64,000 nt of DNA from Devosia sp. (GCF_024707125.1 NZ_JANQAH010000001.1:1-64000); one strand, 5' to 3'; numbered from the stretch's first letter, positions 23,456 to 33,568 are shown. The notes: generated by a model from the letters alone, not told the origin. Program-made: numbers and translations.

Positions 23456-24310
23456 TCAGTGTTCGATACCAGCCCAGATCTTGCGCTTGGTGCCGTACAT
23501 CAGGCCGGCAAACAGCACGAGGAAGATCAGCACGGCAAACCCGGTCTGCTTGCGCGAAACGAGGTGCGGCTCGGCCATCCACATCATGAAGGCAGCGACG
23601 TCGGTCGAGTACTGTTCCAGCGTTTCCGGCACAGACTGGCCATCTTCGCCTTCGGCATAGTCGACCGAACCATCCGCCAGCGGCGGCGCCATGCCGATGG
23701 CGTGGCCGGGGAAGTAGTCGTTGTAGTACTTGCCTTCAGGCAGCTGGAAATCGTGCGGCGCAGTTTCCGGCACTTCTTCATGGTAGCCGGTCAGCAGCGC
23801 ATGGATATAGTCCGTGCCGCCTTCCTGGTAACCGGTGAAGTAGTTGAAGATCCAGGTCGGGAACGGATCGGTCACGCCGCGGGCCTTGGCCAGCACCGAG
23901 AAGTCCGGGGGCAGCGAACCACCATTGGCGTCGCGGGCCTCCACATCGTTGGCGAAGGGCGACGGCCAGCGATCGGCCGGCACGGCCGGACGACGACCGC
24001 CGTCAGCCGTGATGTCGGCCACTTCATATTCAGCCGCGAGGGCACGAACCTGCGCTTCCGAGAACTGGGGGCCACCGGGCTCCATCAGATTGCGGAAGGA
24101 GATCAGGTGGGCGCTGTGGCAGCTCGAGCAGACTTCGCGGAAAACCTGGAAGCCGCGCTGGAGCTGGTTGGTGTCGTAGGTGCCGAAGATGCCGCCGAAC
24201 GACCAGGCCTGGCGTTCGACATGGGCACCGCCCTCGGCTGCCTGGGCCGGAGCCATGGCAAGACCGGCGACAAGCGCTGCTGCGGCGATGATGAGCTTAC
24301 GGATGTTCAT
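23456..24310 (-). CDS. petC: Cytochrome c1 of the bc1 complex
   Basis: This 284-residue haem c subunit of complex III passes electrons from the Rieske protein to cytochrome c at the periplasmic face. It has a signal peptide (residues 1-25, ending PAQAA), the CSSCH haem site at 61-65 and a C-terminal membrane anchor (GFAVLIFLVLFAGLMYG). I chose the ATG at 24310; the open frame extends upstream only across petB. The start lies 14 bases after the petB stop. Confidence 0.95.
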   Translation of the reverse strand: MNIRKLIIAAAALVAGLAMAPAQAAEGGAHVERQAWSFGGIFGTYDTNQLQRGFQVFREVCSSCHSAHLISFRNLMEPGGPQFSEAQVRALAAEYEVADITADGGRRPAVPADRWPSPFANDVEARDANGGSLPPDFSVLAKARGVTDPFPTWIFNYFTGYQEGGTDYIHALLTGYHEEVPETAPHDFQLPEGKYYNDYFPGHAIGMAPPLADGSVDYAEGEDGQSVPETLEQYSTDVAAFMMWMAEPHLVSRKQTGFAVLIFLVLFAGLMYGTKRKIWAGIEH

Positions 24311-24324
24311 GTTATTCGCCCCGA

Positions 24325-25578
24325 TCACGCGTGTGCAGTCTTGCCGAGAACGCTCTCGGAAATGCTGGTTGGCAGGGGCTTTGGCGTTTCGATACGCGAC
24401 AGCACCGGCAGGATCACGAGGAAGTACAGGAAGTAGTAGCCCGTGCAGACCTTGGCGAGGACGGTATAGATGCCCTCGGCCGGCTGCGCGCCCAGATACA
24501 TCAGGCCAACGAAGTTGATGGCAAAGAGCGCGAAGAACCACTTGAACATCGGGCGGAACACACCCGAACGGACCTTGGACGTATCGAGCCACGGCACGAT
24601 CAGCAGCATGAGCATCGCGCCGCCCATGGCGATCACGCCGCCGAGCTTGGAGTCGATGAACAGCACGTTGAAGTCGATGGCGCGCAGGATCGTGTAGAAC
24701 GGCAGCAGGTACCATTCGGGCACGATGTGAGCCGGCGTCACCTGGGCATTCGCCATGATGTAGTTGTCGGGGTGACCCAGAATATCAGGTGCGAAGAACA
24801 CGAACCAGGCAAACGGGATCATGAAGAGCACCATGCCGTAGAGATCCTTCATCGTGTAGTACGGATGGAAGGGCACGGTATCACGGCTGTCCTTCACCTC
24901 GACGCCGACCGGGTTGTTATTGCCCGGAACGTGCAGCGCCCAGATGTGCAGCGCCACGACGGCAGCGATGATGAACGGCAGCAGGTAGTGCAGCGAGAAG
25001 AAGCGGTTCAGCGTCGGATTGCCCACGGCAAAGCCGCCGAGCACGAGCTGCTTGATATTTTCGCCGACCACGGGAATGGCCGTGAAGATGTTCGAGATAA
25101 CCGTCGCACCCCAGAAGCTCATCTGGCCCCAGGGCAGGATGTAGCCCATGAACGCAGTGGCAGTGGTGAGCAGGAAGATCACGACGCCGAGGATCCAGAG
25201 GATTTCGCGCGGTGCCTTGTACGAACCATAGAAGAGGCCACGGAACATGTGGATATAGAGCGCGATGAAGAACATCGAGGCGCCAACAGCGTGGGTTGCC
25301 TGGATGATGCGGCCGCCATTGACGTCACGACGGATGTGCTCGACCGAGTCGAACGCCATCGCCACGTTGGGCGTGTAGTGCATCGCAAGGATGATGCCGG
25401 TGACGATCTGAACGCCAAGGCACATCACGAGAATGGCACCGAAAGTCCACCAGTAGTTGAGGTTCTTCGGCGTGGGGAAGTCCATGAGATGTTCTTTGGC
25501 GAAACGCACCACCGGCAGGCGGTCGTCCAGCCACTTCTCAACGGCATTTCCCGGAACGTAAGTCGAATGTTCTGACAT
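24325..25578 (-). CDS. petB: Cytochrome b of the bc1 complex
   Basis: This 417-residue membrane subunit of complex III binds two b haems and both quinone sites. The haem histidines can be seen in MHYTPN with [10 protein letters not shown] and in HYLLPF with ALHIWALH. The Qo-site motif PEWY is present ([12 protein letters not shown]). I chose the ATG at 25578 (MSEHSTY) over a GTG at 25593 that would start inside the GTGGGGGC stretch. It follows petA by 14 bases, in the petABC order. Confidence 0.96.
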   Translation of the reverse strand: MSEHSTYVPGNAVEKWLDDRLPVVRFAKEHLMDFPTPKNLNYWWTFGAILVMCLGVQIVTGIILAMHYTPNVAMAFDSVEHIRRDVNGGRIIQATHAVGASMFFIALYIHMFRGLFYGSYKAPREILWILGVVIFLLTTATAFMGYILPWGQMSFWGATVISNIFTAIPVVGENIKQLVLGGFAVGNPTLNRFFSLHYLLPFIIAAVVALHIWALHVPGNNNPVGVEVKDSRDTVPFHPYYTMKDLYGMVLFMIPFAWFVFFAPDILGHPDNYIMANAQVTPAHIVPEWYLLPFYTILRAIDFNVLFIDSKLGGVIAMGGAMLMLLIVPWLDTSKVRSGVFRPMFKWFFALFAINFVGLMYLGAQPAEGIYTVLAKVCTGYYFLYFLVILPVLSRIETPKPLPTSISESVLGKTAHA

Positions 25579-25592
25579 CGGAAAAGCCCCCA

Positions 25593-26120
25593 CTAACCGA
25601 TCTGGACCAGCGTATCGCTGAGGAATTCATACGGCGGCACAACCAGATTCTTCGGTGCGGGGCCGCGGCGGATACGACCAGCCGAGTCATAGTGCGAACC
25701 GTGGCACGGGCAGAACCAGCCATCGAAATCGCCTGCTTCGCCAACAGGGATACAACCCAGATGGGTGCAGTTGGCGATCATGATCAGCCACTGTTCGTGG
25801 CCGGGCTTGGTGCGTGCCTCGTCGGTTTCCGGGTCCTTGAGGTCGGAGAGCGGGACAGCTTGGGCTTCCGTGATCTCGGCCGCCGTACGGTGACGGACAA
25901 AAACCGGCAGGCCGCGCCACATGATGGTCACCGACTGCCCTTCGGCAATCGGGCCCACATCATATTGAATGCTGGCAAGCGCCAGCGTGGACGCGTCCGG
26001 ATTGAGCTGATTGATCAGCGGCCATACCACCGCGGCGGCACCAACAGCGCCGACGGCGCCAGTGGCGACGAAGAGAAAATCCCGCCGGTTGGTGGATGAG
26101 TGTTCTGCTTGCGTGGACAA
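25593..26120 (-). CDS. petA: Rieske iron-sulfur subunit of the bc1 complex
   Basis: This 175-residue [2Fe-2S] protein accepts electrons from quinol. A twin-arginine signal anchor is at the N terminus ([11 protein letters not shown]). Cluster ligands lie in CTHLGC (118-123) and CPCHGSH (137-143), which also supply the disulfide. It is the first gene of the petABC operon, and 227 bases separate its start from the divergent trmL gene, so the operon promoter is there. Confidence 0.97.
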   Translation of the reverse strand: MSTQAEHSSTNRRDFLFVATGAVGAVGAAAVVWPLINQLNPDASTLALASIQYDVGPIAEGQSVTIMWRGLPVFVRHRTAAEITEAQAVPLSDLKDPETDEARTKPGHEQWLIMIANCTHLGCIPVGEAGDFDGWFCPCHGSHYDSAGRIRRGPAPKNLVVPPYEFLSDTLVQIG

Positions 26121-26347
26121 GTCCGTTTCCCCGTACGATGCACTAAATGACGGAACCGGCTCCAGCCCTCGACACCATAAGCAGAATCGACAAGCCAGCC
26201 GCCCTCAAGCGGTCCGTCAGTTGGGGTTCTTTTTGCACTGTCGGGCGGGCTTGTCCAGTGCGCGACGGGTGACAGTTTGCTCAAGCGCAACTATATCCTA
26301 ACGCCGACCCTCTCGGATGGACCGGGCACGACCCGGGGACAACGCCC

Positions 26348-26816
26348 TTGTCGCTCGATCTCGCCCTCTATCAGCCTGACATTGCCAACAATACCGGCAC
26401 GCTTGTGCGCCTGGGCGCCTGCCTCGGGCTCGCCGTCCATATCATCCACCCCTCCGGCTTTCCCATTACGCCACAAAACCTGGCGCGCAGCGGACTCGAC
26501 TATGTGGAGCACGCAGTGATCCAGCAGCACGACAGTTTTGAGGCCTTTGAGGCGTGGCGGGCCCAGCAAGGCCGCCGCCTGGTGTTGCTCACCACCAAGT
26601 CCAGCCAATCGGCCTATGACACGCGTTTCGCTTCCGGAGACATTTATGCTGGGCCGCGAAAGCGCCGGCGTTCCTGATTCTGTTGCCGAGCGCAGCGATC
26701 TGCGCATCCGCACTCCCATGCGCCCCGGTTTGCGCTCGATCAATGTGGCGCTCGCCGGCAGCATGATAGTTGGCGAAGCCATGAGACAGATTGGCCGCTT
26801 TACAGAGCTTTCCTGA
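26348..26816 (+). pseudogene. trmL: tRNA (cytidine(34)-2'-O)-methyltransferase TrmL, frameshifted
   Basis: This is a SPOUT methyltransferase for the wobble base of tRNA-Leu, read in two frames. The frame from 26348 gives the N-terminal part (LALYQPDIANNTGTLVRLGA; FPITPQNLARSGLDY) up to FASGDI. The next frame gives the S-adenosylmethionine knot ([30 protein letters not shown]). The frames change at a TTT at 26643-26645; removing one base or adding two would restore a protein of about 155 aa, the family length. It is either a real loss or a homopolymer sequencing error. It is divergent from petA. Confidence 0.85.
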
Positions 26817-26833
26817 AGGTCCATTTCCCCGTT

Positions 26834-27706
26834 ATGACCCTCCCTGCCGATATCGAAACCAAAAAGACCGCCGCCGCAGCCTGGTTCCGCGCACTGCGCG
26901 ACCAGATCTGTGCCGGCCTTGAAGCCATCGAAGCCGAAGTCACCGGCCCCAATGCCCACATGCCCGCCGGCAAATTCGAGCGCACCCCCTGGGATCGCGC
27001 CGCGGGCGGCGGGGGCGAAATGTCCATGCTGCATGGTCGCGTCTTCGAAAAGGCAGGCGTCCATATCTCCTCGGTCCACGGCAATTTCTCCGAAGATTTT
27101 GCCAAGCAGATGCCGGGCACCGAAGCGGGCACCGCCTTCTGGAGTTCGGGCATTTCGCTCATCATACACCCGTGGAACCCCCATGTTCCAGCCGTGCACA
27201 TGAACACGCGCATGATCGTCACCGGCAAACAGTGGTGGGGCGGCGGCGCCGACCTGACACCAGTGCTCGACCGCAAGCGCACCCAGGACGATACCGACAC
27301 GATTGAATTCCACGCCGCCATGCGCGAGGCCTGCGAGGGCCGCCCCGGCGTCGACTACGACCGTTTCAAAGCCTGGTGCGACGAATACTTCTTCCTGCCC
27401 CACCGCAACGAACCGCGCGGCATCGGCGGGATTTTCTATGATCACTTCAATTCCGGCGACTGGGACGCCGACTTCGCCTTCACCAAGGCCGTCGGCGAGG
27501 CGTTCAACACCATTTATCCCAAGCTGGTCCGCCGCCACTTCGAAACGAACTGGACTGAAGCGGAACGCGACGAGCAATTGGTGCGCCGCGGCCGCTACGT
27601 CGAGTTCAACCTGCTCTATGATCGGGGCACGACCTTCGGCCTCAAGACCGGCGGCAACGTCAATTCGATTCTCTCCTCCATGCCGCCCGCGGTGAAGTGG
27701 CCCTGA
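26834..27706 (+). CDS. hemF: Oxygen-dependent coproporphyrinogen III oxidase
   Basis: This 290-residue cytosolic enzyme uses O2 to turn coproporphyrinogen III into protoporphyrinogen IX in haem synthesis. Conserved HemF blocks are [55 protein letters not shown] and [18 protein letters not shown]. It is complete, begins 18 bases after the trmL reading frame, and is followed 14 bases later by an ATPase gene. Confidence 0.97.
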   Translation: MTLPADIETKKTAAAAWFRALRDQICAGLEAIEAEVTGPNAHMPAGKFERTPWDRAAGGGGEMSMLHGRVFEKAGVHISSVHGNFSEDFAKQMPGTEAGTAFWSSGISLIIHPWNPHVPAVHMNTRMIVTGKQWWGGGADLTPVLDRKRTQDDTDTIEFHAAMREACEGRPGVDYDRFKAWCDEYFFLPHRNEPRGIGGIFYDHFNSGDWDADFAFTKAVGEAFNTIYPKLVRRHFETNWTEAERDEQLVRRGRYVEFNLLYDRGTTFGLKTGGNVNSILSSMPPAVKWP

Positions 27707-27719
27707 ACCAAGGCTAGCG

Positions 27720-28853
27720 ATGAGCCTGACCGACCTCCACATCGAATTCTATCGCTCGGTCCGCAATCTGCGCCTGCCGGTGCGACGGCTGACTGTGCTG
27801 GTGGGCGCCAATGGTGTCGGCAAGACCAATATCTATCGCGGTCTGGAACTGGTGCGGGCAGCAGCGACCGGCGACCTCGCTATGTCTATCGCGCGCGAAG
27901 GGGGATTGGCCTCGGTCCTCTGGGCCGGCCATCGCCGCGTCACCGAGGGACCGCGGCTCTGCCTCGAAGTTGGCCTCGACATGGATGGACTGGAGAAAGA
28001 TACCGCCTTCCTGCCGCGCTATCGCGTCGAGATCGGCTTTGGCGATGCCAAATACCAGGCGGTCTTTGCAGAAGAGCCGCAGATCAAGCTCGAGAGCCTC
28101 GTACTTCCCGGACGTCGCGCCGTGACGCTGCTGGAGCGCAAGGGACCGGCCGGCTGGTATCGCGACGATAGCGGTGCGCGCCGCCAGTTCGAAGATCTCT
28201 TGCTCGCCAGTGAAACTGCCCTGTCCGCGGTCCGTGGCACGGTGCCCGAACTCGATGCCGTCCGGCATCTCCTCGCCAATTGGCGCTTCTATCACGGCTT
28301 CCGCACCGATCAGGATGCACCGCTGCGCCGCCCCTCTCTGGCCGTCACAGCACCACTGCTCGACGCCGACGGCGGCAATCTCGCGGCGGTCTTTGCGACG
28401 CTGACGCATATCCGCGGCGATACGCTCGAACTGGACGCCGCCATCGACGCGGCCTTTCCCGGCGCCAAACTGGTCGTGCCGCCGCCGGGCAAGACGGCCG
28501 AATTCTCGCTGGTCTTTCCCGACCTGCCCAACCGCCCCTTCGGCGCGGGCGAACTCAGCGATGGCACGCTGCAATTTCTGGCCCTGCTGGGCGCCCTGCT
28601 CTCTTACCGCCTGCCACCGCTCATCGCTCTCAATGAACCCGAAGCGAGCCTCCACCCGGACCTATTGCCCGCGCTGGCCCGCGCCATCGCCAAGGCGGCG
28701 GAACGGACGCAGGTTTGGGTGGTGACGCATTCGCAAATTCTCGCCGATGCCATCGCGGATCAGACCGGCATCGTGCCGCGAACCGCGATCCGCAAAGACG
28801 GTGGCACCTCCATCTTGGGGCTTTCAGAGCTGGGCATATTTGCCGACGAATAA
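27720..28853 (+). CDS. AAA family ATPase (AAA_21/RecF-SMC-like)
   Basis: This 377-residue protein is of the ABC-like ATPase type. The N-terminal strand FYRSVRNLRLPVRRLTVLVG leads to Walker A at residues 29-37 (GANGVGKTN). The C-terminal part has the signature region FGAGELSDGTLQFLALLGAL, Walker B-like LIALNEPEASLHPDLL and the H-loop WVVTHSQ. No nuclease (TOPRIM) domain follows, unlike OLD proteins. The role is unknown; its position behind hemF need not imply a link to haem. Confidence 0.82.
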   Translation: MSLTDLHIEFYRSVRNLRLPVRRLTVLVGANGVGKTNIYRGLELVRAAATGDLAMSIAREGGLASVLWAGHRRVTEGPRLCLEVGLDMDGLEKDTAFLPRYRVEIGFGDAKYQAVFAEEPQIKLESLVLPGRRAVTLLERKGPAGWYRDDSGARRQFEDLLLASETALSAVRGTVPELDAVRHLLANWRFYHGFRTDQDAPLRRPSLAVTAPLLDADGGNLAAVFATLTHIRGDTLELDAAIDAAFPGAKLVVPPPGKTAEFSLVFPDLPNRPFGAGELSDGTLQFLALLGALLSYRLPPLIALNEPEASLHPDLLPALARAIAKAAERTQVWVVTHSQILADAIADQTGIVPRTAIRKDGGTSILGLSELGIFADE

Positions 28854-28918
28854 TGGAACCCTTGGTCCAACCGCTTCGTTCCCTCCCTTACCCTTGAGAT
28901 TCAAAGGAGGAAAACGCA

Positions 28919-29116
28919 ATGAAACGCTTTGATTCCGGTACGCTCATCCCCGGATCGACCTGGAAGGCCGAAGCCGAAAGCGAGGCGGAAGTGGTGCGCC
29001 GTGCCGTGGAAAACCTCAAGAATTTCCATGGTGAAACCGAGGTTCGCCCGGAAATGGTTGAGCGGATCAAGGAACGCATCGTGGACGTAGATGCCAAGGG
29101 CACTACGAAGCACTGA
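28919..29116 (+). CDS. Small protein of unknown function (65 aa)
   Basis: AAAGGAGG lies eight bases before the ATG. The 65-residue product is highly charged, without cysteine or membrane segment, and is predicted mostly helical (AESEAEVVRRAVENLKNF; EMVERIKERIVDVDAKG). It is convergent with cca with 15 bases between. I do not recognise a family. Confidence 0.65.
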   Translation: MKRFDSGTLIPGSTWKAEAESEAEVVRRAVENLKNFHGETEVRPEMVERIKERIVDVDAKGTTKH

Positions 29117-29131
29117 CTTCCACGCGCCGAG

Positions 29132-30310
29132 CTATCGGACGTCCAAGGTTTCCAACAGCTCATCCCGCGTCAGCGAAAAGGCGCTTTGAACCCAAAGCGT
29201 CTCCAGCCGGGCCAGAGTCGCTCCTACTTCTGGCCCGGGTTCGACGCCGTTTGCCACTATGTCCTTGCCCGAAACCGGAAAATCCGGGTTGGGCAGGCGC
29301 GCTATTTCGCGCGCTGCTTCCATGAGGCGGTCCCGCGGCCAATTGTGCTGGGCCGCAGCCACCGCCAATCCCTCAATCGCCTCATCGCGATAGCGATAGA
29401 CCCCGAGCGCCACCTGATCCTCAGACATCAGCTGGGCGGCCGCGAAAACGCGCCGCGCGGCTTCAACTGATGCATTGGAGAGCCGCCAGCGTTCCTGCTG
29501 CGCGTCGATATCACTGCCCGCCAGTAGCGCCAGCCGCGCCGCGGGATTGTGGCCGCCAAGCACCTCGTATCGCAACACGGCCGACAACTCGCTGCGCGAC
29601 AACGACAAAAGCCCGATCTCGTTCATGACCGCGATGGTCAGCGCAATCTTGGGCAAAGCCAGCATGCGCAGCATTTCCGAGCCGACACGCTCTGCCGACA
29701 GATGATCGAGTTTCCCCACCGCCAGCTGGCAGGCCGACAACCCCTCAGCATCGAGCTTCTCGCCGCCATGGCTCGCCGAAAAACGGAAGAACCGGTAGAC
29801 GCGCAAACCGTCCTCGGCAATGCGCTCGGCCGCATCGCCGATAAAACGCACACGCGTAGCGAGAGCATCCCCCGCACCCTTGAGCGGATCGAAAAGCTTG
29901 CCATCAAAACCGCAATAGATGGCGTTGAGCGTAAAATCCCGGCGCTTGGCGTCCTCGGTCCAATCGGTGCCGAACTGCACCTGCGCATGCCGCCCGTCGG
30001 TCTCGACATCGCGCCGCAGCGTCGTGACTTCGACCGTCGTGTCGTTGAGCTTCAGCGTTACCGTCCCATGGTCGATACCGGTGGGATAGGTCGAAATGCC
30101 CGCCGCCTTGGCGCGCTGCATCACCACGACAGGCAAAAGCTCGGTTGCCATGTCGATATCAGCTTCGGGGCGCAGCCGCCCCATCAGGGTATCGCGCACG
30201 ATTCCCCCGACAGCGCGTGTCCTCCCCTCCTGCGCATCGAGCGCGGCAAAAATCGCCTGCACATCGGGACGGGCAAGCCATTCGGTCTGCGGCAGGTGGT
30301 CGGGGATCAT
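29132..30310 (-). CDS. cca: CCA tRNA nucleotidyltransferase / poly(A) polymerase family
   Basis: This 392-residue class II nucleotidyltransferase matures tRNA 3' ends. The head domain shows AVGGIVRDTLMGR and the metal-binding DID (EADIDMAT); KRRDFTLNAIY and DPLKGAGDAL with RIAEDGLRVYRFFRF form the neck. The length fits alphaproteobacterial Cca. Its start overlaps the stop of the CoA pyrophosphatase gene by four bases. Confidence 0.93.
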   Translation of the reverse strand: MIPDHLPQTEWLARPDVQAIFAALDAQEGRTRAVGGIVRDTLMGRLRPEADIDMATELLPVVVMQRAKAAGISTYPTGIDHGTVTLKLNDTTVEVTTLRRDVETDGRHAQVQFGTDWTEDAKRRDFTLNAIYCGFDGKLFDPLKGAGDALATRVRFIGDAAERIAEDGLRVYRFFRFSASHGGEKLDAEGLSACQLAVGKLDHLSAERVGSEMLRMLALPKIALTIAVMNEIGLLSLSRSELSAVLRYEVLGGHNPAARLALLAGSDIDAQQERWRLSNASVEAARRVFAAAQLMSEDQVALGVYRYRDEAIEGLAVAAAQHNWPRDRLMEAAREIARLPNPDFPVSGKDIVANGVEPGPEVGATLARLETLWVQSAFSLTRDELLETLDVR

Positions 30311-30951
30311 GTTTCACCCAAAATAAGATCGCGGAATTTGCGGGTGAGATTGGCGGTAATGCCCCAGATGACATGGCCATCGTGGTCGATTTGCCAGGTG
30401 GAATGCTCTTTGCCGCCCCGCTTGATCCGAAACCGGCCATAGCTGGCGGAATCGAGAATACGCTTGAGCGGCACTTCAAAAACCGAATGAACCTCGCCCG
30501 GATTTGGCACGAAAGGCCCGCTCGGCATCACTTCGGCGATGACCGGCGTGATCAGATAATTGCTGCCGGTAAAATAGGGCTCCATATAGCCCAGAATATT
30601 GGCCTCGGCCGGCTCGAGCCCGACTTCCTCATTGGCCTCGCGCAGAGCCGCTGCGCCCGCATGCGCATCCGCAGCATCGATCTTGCCACCGGGAAAGGCC
30701 ACCTGGCCGGAATGCGAACGCAGATCAGGCGAGCGCTCGGTATAAAGAACAGTATGGCCCTCTGGCCGGCGCACAAGGCCGATCAGCACCGCTGCAGGTG
30801 TCGGCGGCCGCGAAAAAGGTTCGAGCGGCGCCCAGTCGGGTATGAGTTCATTGCCAGCCGGCAAGACCGGTGGGGAAACCAGCAAGCGGCCAGAAAGCAG
30901 CTCGGCAATCGGCGTATCGAAGGGCAAGGGAGCGTCCGGATGATTCAGCAT
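30307..30951 (-). CDS. CoA pyrophosphatase (Nudix hydrolase)
   Basis: This 214-residue Nudix hydrolase is of the CoA-diphosphatase type, cutting CoA to 4'-phosphopantetheine and 3',5'-ADP. The Nudix box is readable in PGGKIDAADAHAGAAALREA followed by NEEVGL, and the preceding YTERSPDLRSHSGQVAF contains the CoA-type LRxHxGQV signature. I chose the ATG at 30951 (MLNHPDAP); a GTG at 30990 would add 13 unconserved residues, and neither has a strong ribosome-binding site. It is coupled to cca by ATGA. Confidence 0.87.
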   Translation of the reverse strand: MLNHPDAPLPFDTPIAELLSGRLLVSPPVLPAGNELIPDWAPLEPFSRPPTPAAVLIGLVRRPEGHTVLYTERSPDLRSHSGQVAFPGGKIDAADAHAGAAALREANEEVGLEPAEANILGYMEPYFTGSNYLITPVIAEVMPSGPFVPNPGEVHSVFEVPLKRILDSASYGRFRIKRGGKEHSTWQIDHDGHVIWGITANLTRKFRDLILGET

Positions 30952-31005
30952 CTCGGGCAGGAGTTTATGCGAGCCCCTGCCCCGATGCACCCGTTTTGAT
31001 CGCCC

Positions 31006-31554
31006 TCAGACGCCGGCTTCAAAAGCGGCGATCGAACCCGTCAGCGTCTTGGCCAGTTCCGGATCATCGGCCAGCAGCAGCACGCGGCTCGTATCCACCG
31101 GTCCCGGGAACTGGATATTGCCCGGGGTCGTCGGCACCCAACCAAGCGGGCAGTAGTAGTCCTGATCGCCGACGAGCAGTACGAAATGGCCTTCGCCCCG
31201 CGCCAGGGCCCGCTTGCTCACTTCCCGAGCCAGCAGCTTGCCGGCGCCGCGCTTGCGGAAATTCGGATGCGTAGCCAGCGGCCCCAGGAGATAGCCCTTC
31301 ATGCCGCCAACGCTGATCGGGGTCATCCAGACCGAGCCGGACGGCGTACCATCGACTTCCGAAATCAGGCTCAGGCTGGGATCGATCGGAAACCGCTCGC
31401 GCACCCGGAACGCCGTGCGCGCAAACCGGCCGGGACCAAAGGCAATCGCCTGCAGGTCTTCGACAAATGCATCATCGGCAGGGGTAGCGGGCCGAACAAC
31501 AGGCTGGCCAGAGACAGGGGTAGCGTCGGCCTCGGCCGCAACGAGCGTGGTCAT
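31006..31554 (-). CDS. GNAT family N-acetyltransferase
   Basis: This 182-residue acetyltransferase has the acetyl-CoA loop in LATHPNFRKRGAGKLLAREV (RKRGAG) and a following LLVGDQDYYCPLGW, typical of the COG3153 group of uncharacterised acetyltransferases. The acceptor is unknown. It precedes the CoA pyrophosphatase gene by 54 bases on the same strand, and may be co-transcribed with it and cca. Confidence 0.82.
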   Translation of the reverse strand: MTTLVAAEADATPVSGQPVVRPATPADDAFVEDLQAIAFGPGRFARTAFRVRERFPIDPSLSLISEVDGTPSGSVWMTPISVGGMKGYLLGPLATHPNFRKRGAGKLLAREVSKRALARGEGHFVLLVGDQDYYCPLGWVPTTPGNIQFPGPVDTSRVLLLADDPELAKTLTGSIAAFEAGV

Positions 31555-31918
31555 GGGTCTATCCAGGGAAGATTTATGTGCAAATGGGCATGCGGTCGCC
31601 CCTTGGGCACCGCGCGAGAACGACCAACTAGGGTCGTCGGAACATCTGCAAAACCTTCACCATCCTGGACGCCTCCACGTCTGAATCCGCATTAGCACCA
31701 GCGTTGTCGCCCGTAAATGGGAATATCGGCATCATGGCTGAAATTCCTGTTTCGAATGGATCGGTGTATCCCAATTGCACAACGCATTGTTGCGCCTGAC
31801 GTGCCTTATCGGTTCTGATCGCGACAACTAAGTTTGCCGACAAGAGAAACGACGCAGCACGGCATGGACGCAAGTGAGCGGACAATGCCGACAGCAAGAT
31901 GACGAAAAAGGACCAAAG
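31555..31918. other. Intergenic stretch between divergent genes
   Basis: These 364 bases separate the GNAT gene (minus) from the GST gene (plus). I find no ORF with a plausible ribosome-binding site and no strong hairpin. The stretch is less GC-rich in its second half and must carry the promoters of both flanking genes; I cannot place them confidently. Confidence 0.5.
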
Positions 31919-32878
31919 ATGGGACAATTGATCGACGGCAAATGGTCGGACAAGTGGTACGACACCAGCAAGACCGGCGGTAAATTCGTCCGGTCCACCT
32001 CCGGCTTCCGAAACTGGGTCACCGCCGACGGCAGCCCCGGCCCAACCGGCGAAGGCGGCTACGCGGCCGAAGCCGGTCGCTACCATCTCTATGTATCCCT
32101 CGCCTGTCCCTGGGCCCATCGCACCCTGATCTTCCGCAAGCTCAAGGAACTGGAAGGCCTGATTTCGGTCTCCATCGTCTCACCCAAAATGCCCGACGAG
32201 ACCGGCTGGAGTTTCAAGACCGACGAAGGCTCGACCGGCGACACCCTCCTCGGCAAGGATTTTCTCCACCAGGTCTATACGGCGGCCAAGCCCGACTATA
32301 CCGGTCGCGTGACCGTGCCCGTGCTCTGGGACAAGAAGACCAACACCATCGTGTCCAATGAAAGTGCGGAAATCATCCGCATGTTCAACACCGCCTTCAA
32401 CGAGCTGACAGGCAACACGGACGATTACTATCCCGAGGCAGTGCGCGAGACGATCGATACGATCAATGCCCGCGTCTATGACGACATCAACAATGGCGTC
32501 TACAAGGCCGGTTTCGCCACCACCCAGGCCGCCTATGAAGAAGCCGCCAACAAGCTCTTCGACGCTCTCGATTGGGCTGAGGGCCTACTAAGCGAAAACG
32601 CCTATCTGACCGGCGACAGCATCACCGAAGCGGACTGGCGCCTCTTCACCACGCTGGTGCGCTTCGACGCCGTCTATTTCGGCCACTTCAAGTGCAACCG
32701 TCGCCGTATCGCCGACTATCCGAACCTGTCGCACTACCTGAAGGCGCTCTACGAGGTTCCCGGCGTTAAGGAAACGGTCGATATCGGCCACATCCAGACG
32801 CACTACTACTGGAGCCACATCACCATCAATCCGCACCGCATCGTGCCGATTGGTCCGGAACTCTCGTTCCTGGACTAA
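31919..32878 (+). CDS. Glutathionyl-hydroquinone reductase-like (Xi class) glutathione transferase
   Basis: This 319-residue cytosolic enzyme carries the Xi-class active-site motif CPWAHR at residues 63-68, in which the cysteine reduces glutathionyl-hydroquinones. SNESAEIIRMFNTAF is the glutathione-contact segment, and the C-terminal helical domain ends in PHRIVPIGP. The length fits the YqjG/PcpF group. I chose the ATG at 31919 with AAAAAGGA upstream. Confidence 0.92.
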   Translation: MGQLIDGKWSDKWYDTSKTGGKFVRSTSGFRNWVTADGSPGPTGEGGYAAEAGRYHLYVSLACPWAHRTLIFRKLKELEGLISVSIVSPKMPDETGWSFKTDEGSTGDTLLGKDFLHQVYTAAKPDYTGRVTVPVLWDKKTNTIVSNESAEIIRMFNTAFNELTGNTDDYYPEAVRETIDTINARVYDDINNGVYKAGFATTQAAYEEAANKLFDALDWAEGLLSENAYLTGDSITEADWRLFTTLVRFDAVYFGHFKCNRRRIADYPNLSHYLKALYEVPGVKETVDIGHIQTHYYWSHITINPHRIVPIGPELSFLD

Positions 32879-32881
32879 GGC

Positions 32882-33355
32882 TCAGTACCCCCAGACGTCC
32901 CGCTTGGGCGCACAGTCGAACACTTCGTCGATGCGCTGGGACGTTGCGGGGGTCACGCCCTCCGGCAGCTTGGTGATCTCGAACCAGCCGCCTTCGGAAA
33001 TCTCGTGGTCCTTCTTGCGCACAAAAACAAACTCGTGCGACCGCGCCACATAGAAGAGCACGTGGTCCCGGTTCGTCACCGAGCTCGAATTGTGATAGAC
33101 GCCAAAGAGTTCCATCGGGCCGGTCACACGGTGCCCGGTTTCCTCCAGCGTTTCGCGCGCAGCAGAAGCCTCTGCCGTTTCGCCCGGCTCGATCCCGCCA
33201 CCGGGAAATTGCCAGCCCGGAATGAGCGTATGGCGGATCAGATAGACCTTGTTACCATCGACCAGCATGACGCGCGTACCGATGGTCATGTGGCGTATGA
33301 TCCCGATAATGGTGAGAAACACCTTGGCGCGCACGCGCTGGAATCGGTTCATCAT
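32882..33355 (-). CDS. Nudix hydrolase
   Basis: This 157-residue protein has a complete Nudix box (GGGIEPGETAEASAARETLE followed by ETG). The N-terminal FLTIIGIIRHMTIGTRVMLV and the WQFPGG entry are typical of uncharacterised Nudix proteins of this size. Two adjacent ATG codons (33355, 33352) follow GGAGAAG; the first is used here, and the longer open frame upstream is unlike the family. The substrate is unknown. It is convergent with the GST gene with a three-base gap. Confidence 0.84.
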   Translation of the reverse strand: MMNRFQRVRAKVFLTIIGIIRHMTIGTRVMLVDGNKVYLIRHTLIPGWQFPGGGIEPGETAEASAARETLEETGHRVTGPMELFGVYHNSSSVTNRDHVLFYVARSHEFVFVRKKDHEISEGGWFEITKLPEGVTPATSQRIDEVFDCAPKRDVWGY

Positions 33356-33568
33356 GACTGGCTTCTCCGTCGAACTTGCCGCAGGGGTAGCGTTTCCTGC
33401 GCAAAAGTCGATAGCGCTTTTCGCGCTTTTCCAATGCAGCCAAGCGCGCATTCATGCGTTTGACGCCCACGTCTTCCGGGCCGGTCACCAGATTTTGCCC
33501 GGAAAATCCGTCTATCGCGGTCGATTGACCGTTTCCCTGCGCGGCACCTTCTGGCAAAACCCCTCCCG

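Noticed and set aside
31628..32119. 163-codon minus-strand frame upstream of the GST gene
   Set aside because: It overlaps the start of the well-supported GST gene in antisense and lacks a ribosome-binding site or known domain.
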